Below, in pieces: positions 22,629-32,208 of a stretch of 64,000 bases of DNA; positions within the stretch are counted from its first letter, which is position 1; each line of letters begins with the position of its first letter. The notes under the pieces were generated by a model. The model ran no database searches. It was not told the origin of the DNA and saw only the letters and a list, made by a program, of their open reading frames with translations. Position numbers and translations under genes: made by a program. The DNA is from Viola odorata (Eukaryota > Streptophyta > Magnoliopsida > Malpighiales > Violaceae), in the NCBI GenBank assembly GCA_963691705.1, contig OY829538.1:14038443-14102442 (forward strand), written 5' to 3'.

Positions 22629-22824
22629 TAAGCCCAACTGAAAATGAGCCCGAGTGTTTACCAAGGGCTAACGTTCCTTCTCTTACGGAGAGTCCCTTTA
22701 AGTACCGGGGCAGTTTTGCCTCAGAAGATGGTCCTGACGGTTTTTTGTCAGAATCTATAAATCAGAGGTTTCTCTGTGCCAGTTTCTTCGCATTTTTTCA
22801 CGTTCTTTCTTTTCATATTCCGCC

Positions 22825-23208
22825 ATGGATGAACTGACTCGCAATTTCCTGATCTCCAAAACTCTGACCCTGAAGAATCTTACTGAGGGTGATATCGGCT
22901 TCCTGGAGAGGATGATCACCAAGACCTCCGAGGATGTCCTGGAGTTGCAAGGGGTGTTAACCCCTATTCTGTCTAGATAACTGGGAATAACTCTGGAGGA
23001 TTTTAATCCCCTAGAGAGTTTGGCGAAACTGGCCACTGTCAGTGCTCACCTTGATGTGGTGGCCTCGATGCTGCAGTAGAGGAAAGATCTGCTGGCCTGC
23101 TGCCTAAAGGGCATGAGAGCTTGCTCTTCCGAACTGACCTCCGTCGCTGACGCTTTAAGGGAGGTTCCCGTTGTGCCAGGGGAAGATGATGCGGGGTACA
23201 ATATCTGA
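22825..23208 (+). pseudogene. Antisense ORF (c) of Tat/Retand copy 2, two stops
   Basis: From the ATG at 22,825 (CGCCATGG context) a 127-codon frame runs to TGA at 23,206-23,208. It starts MDELTRNFLISKTLTLKN and is acidic and leucine-rich (TEGDIGFLERMI, EDVLELQGVLTP, LAKLATVSAHLDVVASML). TAA at 22,978-22,980 (codon 52) and TAG at 23,077-23,079 (codon 85) interrupt it. It is antisense to the element's genomic RNA. I do not recognise the protein; it might be a short coiled-coil or helical protein. Confidence 0.5.
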
Positions 23209-23622
23209 CCGCTGGCTTCACTTCTTCTCGTTGTTTTTCTTATGTTTCTTGTACATATTTGAACGCTAAGGCCACCTGGCCATAAATAAATAACTGTCTT
23301 TGCTTTTTCCCAAGTCTTCTCTTTTTCTTGCGTGGTTGCTTGCTTTATTGGTTGGAAATATTTGTCATGAGCCCAACTGAAAACGGGTCTTCCTCGGGAC
23401 ATTGTATTGCAGTGGTCGTGTTCCGGGGATTAGCAATGAATGCTCTGTCTTGACTGTTACAGGGTCGTCTTTTCAGTGGCAGGTGGTTGGGCGGTTCTTT
23501 GGTGCCCTTTGATTGGTGCGTTCAACGAGCAGATGCGCCTGTGACGGATCGGATTCTGCAATTGCAGTTATTTTTCCCAAGCGTCTTAATTGATTTTTCA
23601 GGGATCGAAATGCTCACTCGGC

Positions 23623-23630
23623 TATATAAG
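23623..23630 (+). promoter_or_regulatory. TATA box for antisense ORF (d)
   Basis: CTCGGCTATATAAGGGAG on the plus strand, about 93 bp upstream of the ATG at 23,723. This is a good plant TATA context and supports independent antisense transcription. Confidence 0.5.
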
Positions 23631-23741
23631 GGAGTTTGGTTTCCCTTTCCTGTTCATCTTCATCCTTTTCCTTCTTTTTTGCTTTTGCAGGTCACATGGC
23701 AGATTTTTATTTCTTAAGTTCCATGGATCGCGACTCCTTGC

Positions 23742-23746
23742 CGACT
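23742..23746. repeat. Target site duplication, CRM-like element (left)
   Basis: CGACT, repeated exactly at 31,336-31,340. Confidence 0.92.
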
Positions 23747-24653
23747 TGATACGATCCTGGTTCCTTAGGATGCGTAGCACCAATTTTGATCTTTGTTCAA
23801 AGACGGATTTCCTGCGGAAATAGATAACTCGACGAGTACGAGCTTAGACCACTTAGCTAACCTGTGCTAAGAGCCCTAATCGATTTCAAGTCAAGGGTCT
23901 TGAATCGGGTTCTTAGGACTAGACTCAACAATGGGAGAATCACACTAAGATAAGCGACACAATAATACAATTCCAAGATTTACTTGTATACGACTCAAGT
24001 ATTGCGGACTCAAGAAGAACAAGGTTCAACCAACTTGAACAAGGGGCGGAGATTGAAGAGATTAACTCAATTTATCAAATAACAGCCAACTTAATAAAGT
24101 AGCCAAGTGGTTCCTTATATAGGTTACAAACAAACCCTAATAGTAAACCAAATAGGAATAGAAGTAGGACTTCCAAAATAGGAAGATAACTTAACTAATT
24201 AAAACTGTCTAATTAACTAATTAAGCTAAAATAATTAAAGTCAACAACTTGAACTTCAGTCAACGCGCGCTTCTGGACACGCGAAACGGGCAGGAGCCGT
24301 TTTGAGCAATCGGCACGCGAGACAGATGAGTGAAACGGCAATGGCTGAGTGAAACGGTCAAGTGCCGATTTAAGCGAAATGGACAAGAGCCGTTTTGAAC
24401 GAATCGGACAAGAGCCGTTTTGGTGACAAACGGTCAAGTGCCGTTTCTGGCAGAATCATCTTCGGTCATTGTGAATGTAAGGAGATTCACAACTCTTGGT
24501 GTCTTCTCTCTAAGTGCAGCTTCCTCACTTGTCCTCTCACATTCCAGCTCCTTGTGAATGAGAGATGACAAACGGTCTTGAAGCTTTCTAGCTCTGGCTC
24601 GAGTCATTGGACCAGCTGGTGGTAACGGTAGTTGGATGCGTGGATTCGCATCA
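23747..24653 (-). mobile_element. 3' LTR of CRM-like element
   Basis: 907 bp. It contains a minus-strand TATA box (CCTATATAAGG, about 24,113-24,122) and five AAACGG-N7-CCGTTT-type palindromes at 24,284-24,446. The last 220 bp on its inner side are also coding (C-terminus of pol). Confidence 0.92.
24284..24446. repeat. Cluster of five palindromes with 7-nt spacer in CRM-like LTR
   Basis: AAACGG and CCGTTT separated by exactly seven bases at 24,284-24,302, 24,352-24,370, 24,377-24,395, 24,402-24,420 and 24,428-24,446; some arms carry one substitution. The other LTR has the same five. Confidence 0.9.
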
Positions 24654-27600
24654 TTCCCTCCCCCTTCGGAAGGATTCGCCCTCGAATCCGAATCGGCATC
24701 AGCTGAAAGTCCATACTCGTCATCTGCATCAAACAATTCTAAGTCAGAAACATTAAAGGTAGAGCTAACGGCACCATACTCACTCGGCAACGCCAGTTTA
24801 TAGGCATTGTTGTTGATCTTCTCGACAATCTGGAACGGTCCGTCGCCTCTAGGAGATAGCTTGCCGTGGCGTTGGGCAGGAAAACGCTCCTTGCGCATAT
24901 GCAACCAAACCCAATCGCCAACCTGGAACGTCACTAGCCGTCGGCCATCGTTCCGTTTCAGCATCAGCTTCTCATTCATGCGCTCAATGTTCTGCTTTGC
25001 CTTAGCATGTAATTGCTTGACAAAATCAGCCTTCTGGGCACCATCTAAACTCACAACATCACTCAAAGGAAAAGGAGTTAAATCCAAAACAGTTCTAGGA
25101 TTAAATCCATACACTAGTTCAAACGACGAGTAATGAGTAGTAGAATGAACAGCACGGTTGTAAGCAAATTCAATAAACGGTAAATGATCAACCCAAGTAG
25201 AAATATGCTTACGAACTAGGGTGCGTAAAAGGGAGCCAAGAGTCCGATTTACCACCTCTGTTTGACCATCCGTTTGTGGGTGATAAGATGTAGAATACAA
25301 TAACTTAGTACCAAGTTTCTTCCATAAGACACGCCAAAAATGACTAAGAAACTTAGTATCTCTATCACTCACAATCGTCAAAGGGATACCATGCAAACGG
25401 ACTACTTCACGAAAGAACAAATCAGCAATCTGAGTAGCATCAGAAGTAGTCGAACATGCAATAAAATGGGACATTTTTGAAAACCTGTCCACCACAACAA
25501 AAACACTATCCTTACCGTTCTTAGACCTGGGTAGTCCGACGACAAAGTCCATGGACAAATCGGTCCAAGGATGAGAAGGAACAGGTAACGGCATGTATTC
25601 TCCATGACCAGCAGATTTAGATTTGGCTCTACGACAAGTCAAACATCTAGCAATAATGCGCACGACATCACGCTTCATGTGAGGCCAATAAAAGTGATCA
25701 TGTAACACATCCAAAGTTTTAGTCACGCTAAAGTGACCCATTAAACCACCACTATGGGCTTCATGCACCAGTAATTCACGAAGAGAGCAATGAGGAATAC
25801 ATAAATGTTTGCCTTTAAACAAATAACCCTCATGCTTGTAGAATTTAGAACCAGAAATAGAAACGCCATGCAAATAAATATCACCAAAATCAGAATCGGT
25901 AGCATAGAGTTCGATAATGTGCGAAAATCCAAGCAATTTGGCATTTAGAGAAGTAATGAGCACGTACCTTCGAGATAGTGCATCGGCAACAACATTCTCT
26001 TTACCTTGCTTGTACTGAATGTGGTAAGGGAAGGCTTCAATGAATTCCATCCAAACGGCATGTCGCCGATTCAGCTTCCCTTGACCCTTTAGGTATTTCA
26101 AGCTCAAATGGTCTGTGTGGATGATAAACTCTCTCGGCATCAAGTAGTGTTGCCATGTTTCCAACGCTCTGACAAGAGCATAGAACTCCTTGTCATAGGT
26201 AGGATATCGGAGTTGGGCATCCTTGAGCTTTTCATTGAAATAGGCAATCGGTCGTTTCTCTTGCATCAGAACGGCGCCGATCCCTAACCCGCTGGCGTCG
26301 CACTCGATCTCAAACGCCTTGCTGAAGTCGGGCAATGCTAGCACGGGAGCGGCACAGAGCCGTTCCTTGAGGGTAGCAAACGCCTCCTCCTGTTGTTGCT
26401 CCCACCTGAAAACAACATTCTTTTTTGTTAAATCATTCAATGGAACGGCAATGGTGCTAAAATCCTTTACAAAACGCCGATAGAAACTCGCTAATCCATG
26501 GAACGATCTCACATCGGTAGCGGCCTTCGGCGTCGGCCATTCCCGTATCGCGCGGATCTTCTCCTCATCCACTTTAACGCCTCCTGCACTGACAATGAAA
26601 CCAAGAAAACCAACTTGTTCCAATGCAAAAGAACACTTACTAGGTTTAGCATATAATTTCTGCTCACGAAGTGTTAGAAAAACTTCCCTAAGATGTAAAG
26701 CATGTTCATCCAATGATTTGCTATAGATTAAAATGTCATCAAAATAAACTACAACAAATTTACCAATTAAGTGCCGAAGTACATGGTTCATTAACCTCAT
26801 AAAGGTGCTAGGAGCATTAGTCAAGCCAAACGGCATAACCATCCATTCATATAAGCCATACTTAGTTTTAAAAGCAGTTTTCCATTCATCCCCTTCTTTC
26901 ATACGAATTTGGTGGTAGCCACTCATTAAATCAATTTTAGAAAATACTATACTACCACTTAATTCATCTAACATATCATCCAATCGAGGAATAGGATGGC
27001 GATACTTTACAGTGATTTTGTTGACTGCTCGACAATCAACACACATGCGCCAAGATCCGTCCTTCTTTGGGACCAGAATGACTGGAACGGCACATGGGGA
27101 CAGACTCTCCCGAACGTACCCACGCGCAAGCAAATCGTCAACTTGCCGTTGCAGTTCCTTTGTCTCCTCTGGATTGGATCGGTAAGCCGGCCGATGAGGA
27201 ATTGCCGATCCAGGAACAAAGTCGATCTGATGTTCTATGCCTCGAATCGGAGGTAAGCCAGGTGGCATTTCTTCGGGTAGAACATCTCCAAATTCCTGCA
27301 AGAGAGAAGATATACCAATCGGAACGGTAGGGTGCCGTTCCGTTTCATTTGAGGTTAAACAATAAGAGCAAAAACGGATAAGAAGTAGAGGACGGCTTGC
27401 GTCAAAACAATTGTTATGAGAAAGCATGGCTCTCCTTACTTCTCTCCCCTTGGCATATACACTCAATTTCTTTTTATTTACCTCTCCTTTTCTCTCAATG
27501 CCACTCTCAGCACGCTTACTCTTTTCGTGCGAATGTGTACACTCGCCCTCTGCATGTTTGCTGTTTTCATGCGACTGTTTACACTCTCCCTCTGCATGCT

Positions 27601-28351
27601 TACTGTTTTCATGCGAATGTTTAAGGCTCACACTCTCAGTGTTTCCCTCTATATATTTCACACTCAAACCTTCTTTTTCTCTCGCAAGCTGTTTTGAAAT
27701 TTCATATTCAGCATGTGACTTAGCAAGCCATTGCTGATCCTCAAACACTTCAGCTTGTGTTAACGGTGCCAAGGTGAACTTCTGACCATCCTTAACCAAC
27801 TTGTAGAGGTTCCTCTTCCCATCATGATTCGCTGCGCGATCAAACTGCCATGGGCGTCCAAGGAGGATATGGCTTGCTTGCATCGGCACAACATCACAGA
27901 GAACTTCATCTTGGTATTTGCCGATACGAAACTTAACAAGCACCTGTTTGGTTACCTTAATACCGTTGTCATCCGTCATCCAATGTAGATGATACGGTTT
28001 CGGATGCTTTACCGTTGGCAAGTCCAGCTTATGAACCATCAGCACACTGGCACAGTTTGTGCAGCTTCCGTTGTCTATGATAATGGAACAGCCCTTGTGA
28101 TCAATCACCCCGCGGGTGTGGAACAGATTGGTCCGTTGCTCCTCATCACACACTTCTTCTGTGGACTGTACGCTCAGGGTCCGTCGGATTACAAGCAACC
28201 GAACATGGTCACCTCTCTGATGGTCAATATCCGAATCGGTCTGACCGTTTCCCTCAGGTTCCGTTTCCTCCTGTTCATCATCCGATTCTTCCTCGCCAAT
28301 CGGCCTGATGATGAAAACTCTTTTATTCGGGCATTCTGATTTCTTATGCCC
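24434..28351 (-). CDS. pol: pol of CRM-like element (protease, RT, RNase H, integrase)
   Basis: Open from the codon after the TGA at 28,352-28,354 to the stop at 24,434. Numbering from the Leu codon at 28,198 as residue 1 or 2, the domains are: aspartic protease with DNGS near 42; a linker with three SHENSKHAEGEC-type repeats (194-232); reverse transcriptase with YFDD at 485-488; RNase H with ECDASG near 632; integrase zinc finger (HEAH.., CLTC near 852-855) and DD35E residues near 884, 945 and 981; GPF motif near 1120. The tail GPMTRARARK lies partly in the LTR. It copies RNA to DNA and integrates it. The only lesion seen in the whole gag-pol frame is the upstream TGA. Confidence 0.92.
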   Translation of the reverse strand, partial: GHKKSECPNKRVFIIRPIGEEESDDEQEETEPEGNGQTDSDIDHQRGDHVRLLVIRRTLSVQSTEEVCDEEQRTNLFHTRGVIDHKGCSIIIDNGSCTNCASVLMVHKLDLPTVKHPKPYHLHWMTDDNGIKVTKQVLVKFRIGKYQDEVLCDVVPMQASHILLGRPWQFDRAANHDGKRNLYKLVKDGQKFTLAPLTQAEVFEDQQWLAKSHAEYEISKQLAREKEGLSVKYIEGNTESVSLKHSHENSKHAEGECKQSHENSKHAEGECTHSHEKSKRAESGIERKGEVNKKKLSVYAKGREVRRAMLSHNNCFDASRPLLLIRFCSYCLTSNETERHPTVPIGISSLLQEFGDVLPEEMPPGLPPIRGIEHQIDFVPGSAIPHRPAYRSNPEETKELQRQVDDLLARGYVRESLSPCAVPVILVPKKDGSWRMCVDCRAVNKITVKYRHPIPRLDDMLDELSGSIVFSKIDLMSGYHQIRMKEGDEWKTAFKTKYGLYEWMVMPFGLTNAPSTFMRLMNHVLRHLIGKFVVVYFDDILIYSKSLDEHALHLREVFLTLREQKLYAKPSKCSFALEQVGFLGFIVSAGGVKVDEEKIRAIREWPTPKAATDVRSFHGLASFYRRFVKDFSTIAVPLNDLTKKNVVFRWEQQQEEAFATLKERLCAAPVLALPDFSKAFEIECDASGLGIGAVLMQEKRPIAYFNEKLKDAQLRYPTYDKEFYALVRALETWQHYLMPREFIIHTDHLSLKYLKGQGKLNRRHAVWMEFIEAFPYHIQYKQGKENVVADALSRRYVLITSLNAKLLGFSHIIELYATDSDFGDIYLHGVSISGSKFYKHEGYLFKGKHLCIPHCSLRELLVHEAHSGGLMGHFSVTKTLDVLHDHFYWPHMKRDVVRIIARCLTCRRAKSKSAGHGEYMPLPVPSHPWTDLSMDFVVGLPRSKNGKDSVFVVVDRFSKMSHFIACSTTSDATQIADLFFREVVRLHGIPLTIVSDRDTKFLSHFWRVLWKKLGTKLLYSTSYHPQTDGQTEVVNRTLGSLLRTLVRKHISTWVDHLPFIEFAYNRAVHSTTHYSSFELVYGFNPRTVLDLTPFPLSDVVSLDGAQKADFVKQLHAKAKQNIERMNEKLMLKRNDGRRLVTFQVGDWVWLHMRKERFPAQRHGKLSPRGDGPFQIVEKINNNAYKLALPSEYGAVSSTFNVSDLELFDADDEYGLSADADSDSRANPSEGGGNDANPRIQLPLPPAGPMTRARARKLQDRLSSLIHKELECERTSEEAALREKTPRVVNLLTFTMTEDDSARNGT
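24654..24667 (-). promoter_or_regulatory. Polypurine tract, CRM-like element
   Basis: The minus strand reads GAAGGGGGAGGGAA immediately before the 3' LTR. It is the expected primer for plus-strand DNA synthesis and also lies within the pol coding sequence. Confidence 0.85.
27508..27632 (-). repeat. 45-bp in-frame tandem repeat in pol linker
   Basis: About three copies encoding the unit HSHENSKHAEGECKQ between protease and reverse transcriptase of the CRM-like element. Confidence 0.8.
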
Positions 28352-29488
28352 TCAGCCGTTGCACTTGAAACAGATAATTTCCTTAGTGGCTGGCCGATCC
28401 ACTGGTGGAGTATAAGGTTTGGTAGGTGCCGTTTTAGAAGGAACAACAGCACTGGCAGATCCCTTCAAAACGGCAGGGGCCATTTTGTCATCCTTATTCC
28501 AAGACGTCTTCTTCCAAGGTGTCGACCCAGTAGACTTATAGGAACTCCTAGCTTTCCTATGTTTCTCAATATTTTGAGCCATATGAAGCATCTCCTCCAT
28601 AGTGTTATATTGAGTCAGTTCCAATGCATCGGCAACGTCTGCATTCAAACCAGCAAGAAACCGAGCCATCGTTACCTCAGTTTCTTCAGTAATCTTCGCT
28701 TGAGCCAAAGCAATTTCCATCTCATTAAAGTATGCTCCAACTCCCTTGCTGCCTTGCTTCAAGGTTTGAAGCCGTTGATGAAGCTCACGGTGAAAGTGGG
28801 CAGGGACAAACCGTTGTCTCATCGCCTGCTTCATCTCTTCCCAATTAGCAATCGGACCAGCTAAGACAGCTGCCCTTTTCCGATTGAACTGCTCCCACCA
28901 ATGACTAGCATACCCACAGAATTCGACTGCGGCGATCTGAACCTTCTTACCTTCCGAATAATTGTGACATAAGAAGATAGCATCTATTTTCCTTTCCCAA
29001 GTTAAGTATGCATCAGGGTCGTCAGTACCCTCAAACGGAGGAATTTTCATTTTGATGCTGTTGAGATTAGCATCCAAACGGTCATCATCCCGTTCTCGCC
29101 TACCATCACGACGTTCTCGTCTCTCTCTCCTCTGTCCATCCCTTGTATTTATCCATCCTTCTCCCCCATCAGGTTCTCCTTCCATATCAGAATGTGGTAA
29201 TTGTGGACCACGTCTGGCAAGTCGCCTAGGAGGGACCAAAGCAAGATTACGCCGATGATTCACCTCACGTGGTCGACGGGCGTTGTCATCTTCTTCGGAC
29301 AGCTCAGTCAAACGGCCATCACGTTGGTTATTCGCGGCTATAGGAACTGGATTAATGGTACCTAACACTTCCACCCTAGCCAGCCTTTCATTTACAGTTA
29401 ATTGCCGTTCATTCAATGTTTGGAGCTGTTCCGACATGTTGGCTAGTATAGCCGATAGATCGGGTTGTTGTACTCCCTCTTGAGACAT
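28352..29488 (-). CDS. gag: gag of CRM-like element, ending at a TGA inside the zinc knuckle
   Basis: 378 residues from MSQEGVQQPDLSAIL. An N-terminal coiled-coil-like stretch (NMSEQLQTLNERQ..) and an Arg-rich region (DGQRRERRERRDGRRERDD) precede the retrotransposon gag domain (IPPFEGTDDPDAYLTWERK, FCGYASHWWEQF, MRQRFVP, LKQGSKGVGAYFNEME). The ORF ends CFKCNG-TGA; the next codons read GHKKSECP, so the stop sits inside a CX2CX4HX4C zinc knuckle where Trp or another residue is expected. The frame then continues without other stops into pol. Either a single TGG to TGA mutation or a programmed read-through; mutation is more likely. Confidence 0.9.
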   Translation of the reverse strand: MSQEGVQQPDLSAILANMSEQLQTLNERQLTVNERLARVEVLGTINPVPIAANNQRDGRLTELSEEDDNARRPREVNHRRNLALVPPRRLARRGPQLPHSDMEGEPDGGEGWINTRDGQRRERRERRDGRRERDDDRLDANLNSIKMKIPPFEGTDDPDAYLTWERKIDAIFLCHNYSEGKKVQIAAVEFCGYASHWWEQFNRKRAAVLAGPIANWEEMKQAMRQRFVPAHFHRELHQRLQTLKQGSKGVGAYFNEMEIALAQAKITEETEVTMARFLAGLNADVADALELTQYNTMEEMLHMAQNIEKHRKARSSYKSTGSTPWKKTSWNKDDKMAPAVLKGSASAVVPSKTAPTKPYTPPVDRPATKEIICFKCNG

Positions 29489-29971
29489 CTTTTACTTTTC
29501 CTGAAATTCACAACACCAAAGAAAACGTAAAATTGCACTAACCTAGCACTCCCTCACGTGTTTACTCTCGTGTTTAATCACTCTAATAAGCTCACGAAAT
29601 CTCTCAAAATTCCCTGCAATGTTCAAGTGTTAGTGAGACTCAAGAATCCAAAGAAAAGCTTCCAAGAAGACTCTCAAAGAAAACTAGCACTGAAAAGAAT
29701 GATGACACTTGATATTTGAGTAATTGTAAGAACAACCAATCAAACAAATAGCAAGTTGAGTAGAAGGCAATTTCAAGGAATCAAAGAAAGCTCAAAATTG
29801 ACGCGAAAGGACTCAAACAAGTTCAATTTCAGTTATGATTGTAATACCCAATCGCAGTGCAATTTAATTCCTTGATAAATCCGGTTTTTATGGAGCAAAT
29901 ACTTCTATATATTTTCGTATTTGTAGGATCGAATCCCTTTCTTTTCTTTGGGGAATTTTCCTGTTGTTGTT

Positions 29972-30010
<39 letters not shown>

Positions 30011-30408
30011 ACAGCAAAACACAATTCAGTGTTTTGATCAGAACTTTTTACTCTGAACTCCGAATCGACCGATTCTTTTTGATTCGGAAGCCCAACAGAT
30101 TCAGCTTTCCAACGAAACCACAATTACTAAAATCAGACTTCAGTTGCTATATATATGAATACAAATTCGACAACTGAAGTTACTGAAACTGAACAGAATT
30201 TTCTCTTGTATTTTGTGACCTTCTTGTGGGTAGAAAACGCAAGTAATTTAGCGAATTTCAACACAACAAACTGGAACGAAACACAACCAATTGTATTCAA
30301 GTAACTAACCAAGCACAGCAAGAAACCGGTTTTGAATGGAGTAGAAAGAAATACCGATTTCAACGATGAAACTTGAAAACAATTAAGATACTTACCAATC
30401 TTTGAACG
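29489..30408 (-). other. 5' leader of CRM-like element
   Basis: Non-coding region between primer binding site and gag. The main feature is a run of 37 T on the plus strand at 29,973-30,009, so the sense RNA would carry A37 in its leader. Confidence 0.75.
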
Positions 30409-30426
30409 CCTTAAGCTCCGCTACCA
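30409..30426 (-). promoter_or_regulatory. Primer binding site, CRM-like element
   Basis: Minus-strand TGGTAGCGGAGCTTAAGG starts two bases after the 5' LTR. The TGG start fits a tRNA CCA end; it partly resembles the initiator-Met site TGGTATCAGAGC. Confidence 0.6.
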
Positions 30427-30428
30427 AC

Positions 30429-31335
30429 TGATACGATCCTGGTTCCTTAGGATGCGTAGCACCAATTTTGATCTTTGTTCAAAGACAGATTTCCTGCGGA
30501 AATAGATAACTGGACGAGTACGAGCTTAGACCACTTAGCTAACCTGTGCTAAGAGCCCTAATCGATTTCAAGTCAAGGGTCTTGAATCGGGTTCTTAGGA
30601 CTAGACTCAACAATGTGAGAATCACACTAAGATAAGCGACACAATAATACAATTCCAAGATTTACTTGTATACGACTCAAGTATTGCGGACTCAAGAAGA
30701 ACAAGGTTCAACCAACTTGAACAAGGGGCGGAGATTGAAGAGATTAACTCAATTTATCAAATAACAGCCAACTTAATAAAGTAGCCAAGTGGTTCCTTAT
30801 ATAGGTTACAAACAAACCCTAATAGTAAACCAAATAGGAATAGAAGTAGGACTTCCAAAATAGGAAGATAACTTAACTAATTAAAACTGTCTAATTAACT
30901 AATTAAGCTAAAATAATTAAAGTCAACAACTTGAACTTTAGTCAACGCGCGCTTCTGGACACGCAAAACGGGCAGGAGCCGTTTTGAGCAATCGGCACGC
31001 GAGACAGATGAGTGAAACGGCAATGGCTGAGTGAAACGGTCAAGTGCCGATTTAAGCGAAACGGACAAGAGCCGTTTTGAACGAATTGGACAAGAGCCGT
31101 TTTGGTGACAAACGGTCAAGTGCCGTTTCTGGCAGAATCATCTTCGGTCATTGTGAATGTAAGGAGATTCACAACTCTTGGTGTCTTCTCTCTAAGTGCA
31201 GCTTCCTCACTTGTCCTCTCACATTCCAGCTCCTTGTGAATGAGAGATGACAAACGGTCTTGAAGCTTTCTAGCTCTGGCTCGAGTCATTGGACCAGCTG
31301 GTGGTAACGGTAGTTGGATGCGTGGATTCGCATCA
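30429..31335 (-). mobile_element. 5' LTR of CRM-like element
   Basis: 907 bp, matching 23,747-24,653. TATA box on the minus strand at about 30,795-30,804. The target duplication CGACT follows at 31,336-31,340. Confidence 0.92.
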
Positions 31336-31712
31336 CGACTCCCCCGACTTCGCCGGACTCAGATCATCCCCCTCCTTCGCCACCATGGAGGCCTCCGGTC
31401 CGCCGAAAGGGTCGTAAGAGACAGGGGAAACAGACTTCCAAGACGCCCTTTGCGACTTTGGCTTCTTCTGGTTCTGCTGTCCAAGAGGGTGGCAAACGTT
31501 TTTCTTCCCCTGATTGCTCGCTGAACGAGGATTTTCCCATCAGTGCTGGTGCGGGGTTGGGAGATTCGAGTGTCAAAGAAAAGTCATGCCCGTTAGGGTC
31601 CTGCCTAGAAAGGGAGGCAGACCAGCCTGTCCCGAATGCTGACGGGAAGATGCCATTCCTTGATGATGACGGGGTTTATCACCATGGCATTTACTGGCCT
31701 GATGAGGATTAG

Positions 31713-32208
31713 CCGTTTTGCATTGTACCCGCCTATTGGCGTTTTATGAATAAAATGATGCTTTCTACTTTTCCTTTTTTGTCGTTACTTCCGTTAGCCT
31801 GCTGGTTCTTGGTGATAGCTAACGCAAGCGGTTGGCCTGACTGAGGCAATCGCTTCACGGTTACTCTGACTGGGTCAATACTGTCTCGCCCTTTTGGGGA
31901 GTCTCGAAGAATAACTTCTCGTTTTTCAAATTTCTTTAATGCGCTTCCACGTGGCCAACTTCTTTTACACGCGTCTTCGCCCGATTGGTGACTCAATTAA
32001 TACGGTGGCATTTTTATCCTTTAAGAAGGGCCATTCTCTAATTTCTCAAAACTTTTGCCCTCACTTCGAATTTTCCTTTTTGTCTTCCTTCGTCTTCTTC
32101 TCCGAATACCTTTTCGGCCGCTCGTCACTGTCCGCCGATTTCTCTGCGATTCTTCTCCTTTAAGGTATCAATTCGTCCCTTCTCAGATTTCCTTTTTGTT
32201 GGTTTGCT
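31713..32208. other. Non-coding interval between antisense ORFs (d) and (A)
   Basis: No ORF of note on either strand that fits a family. On the plus strand it must contain the 3' end of (d) and the promoter of (A); GCTAACG / CGTTAGC heptamers occur at 31,792 and 31,818. Confidence 0.55.

Larger units (their letters stand above)
23747..31335 (-). mobile_element. CRM-like chromovirus (Gypsy), complete with LTRs
   Basis: 7,589 bp. Both LTRs are 907 bp, begin TGAT and end ATCA, and differ at about seven positions by my reading; CGACT flanks both sides. It contains gag and pol in one frame separated by a single TGA. The integrase C-terminus continues into the 3' LTR, an arrangement described for CRM-group elements. 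The assignment to CRM is by this architecture and by the tail motif GPMTRARARKLQ, not by alignment. Confidence 0.85.
23723..31712 (+). pseudogene. Antisense ORF (d) of Tat/Retand copy 2, split by the CRM-like insertion
   Basis: The first eight codons (23,723-23,746, starting MDRDSLPT) lie left of the CRM-like element and the other 123 codons (31,341-31,712, TAG at 31,710) right of it. Removing the insert and one CGACT copy gives an uninterrupted 131-residue frame. It is proline-rich at the start (PTSPDSDHPPPSPPW), then strongly basic (RPPVRRKGRKRQGKQTSK, a candidate nuclear localisation signal), and ends acidic and aromatic (FLDDDGVYHHGIYWPDED). No family recognised. The open frame outside the insertion suggests it was under constraint until the insertion. 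Confidence 0.6.

Noticed and set aside
23039..23402. Minus-strand ORFs over antisense gene (c)
   Set aside because: They oppose the better-supported plus-strand frame and lack any family resemblance.
27397..27737. Plus-strand ORFs of 75-103 codons with hydrophobic Cys-rich repeats
   Set aside because: Antisense shadow of the repeat-containing pol linker of the CRM-like element; no promoter or family.
29857..30177. ORFs rich in Phe or Lys around the poly-T tract
   Set aside because: Translation of a homopolymer run in the CRM-like leader; no protein features.
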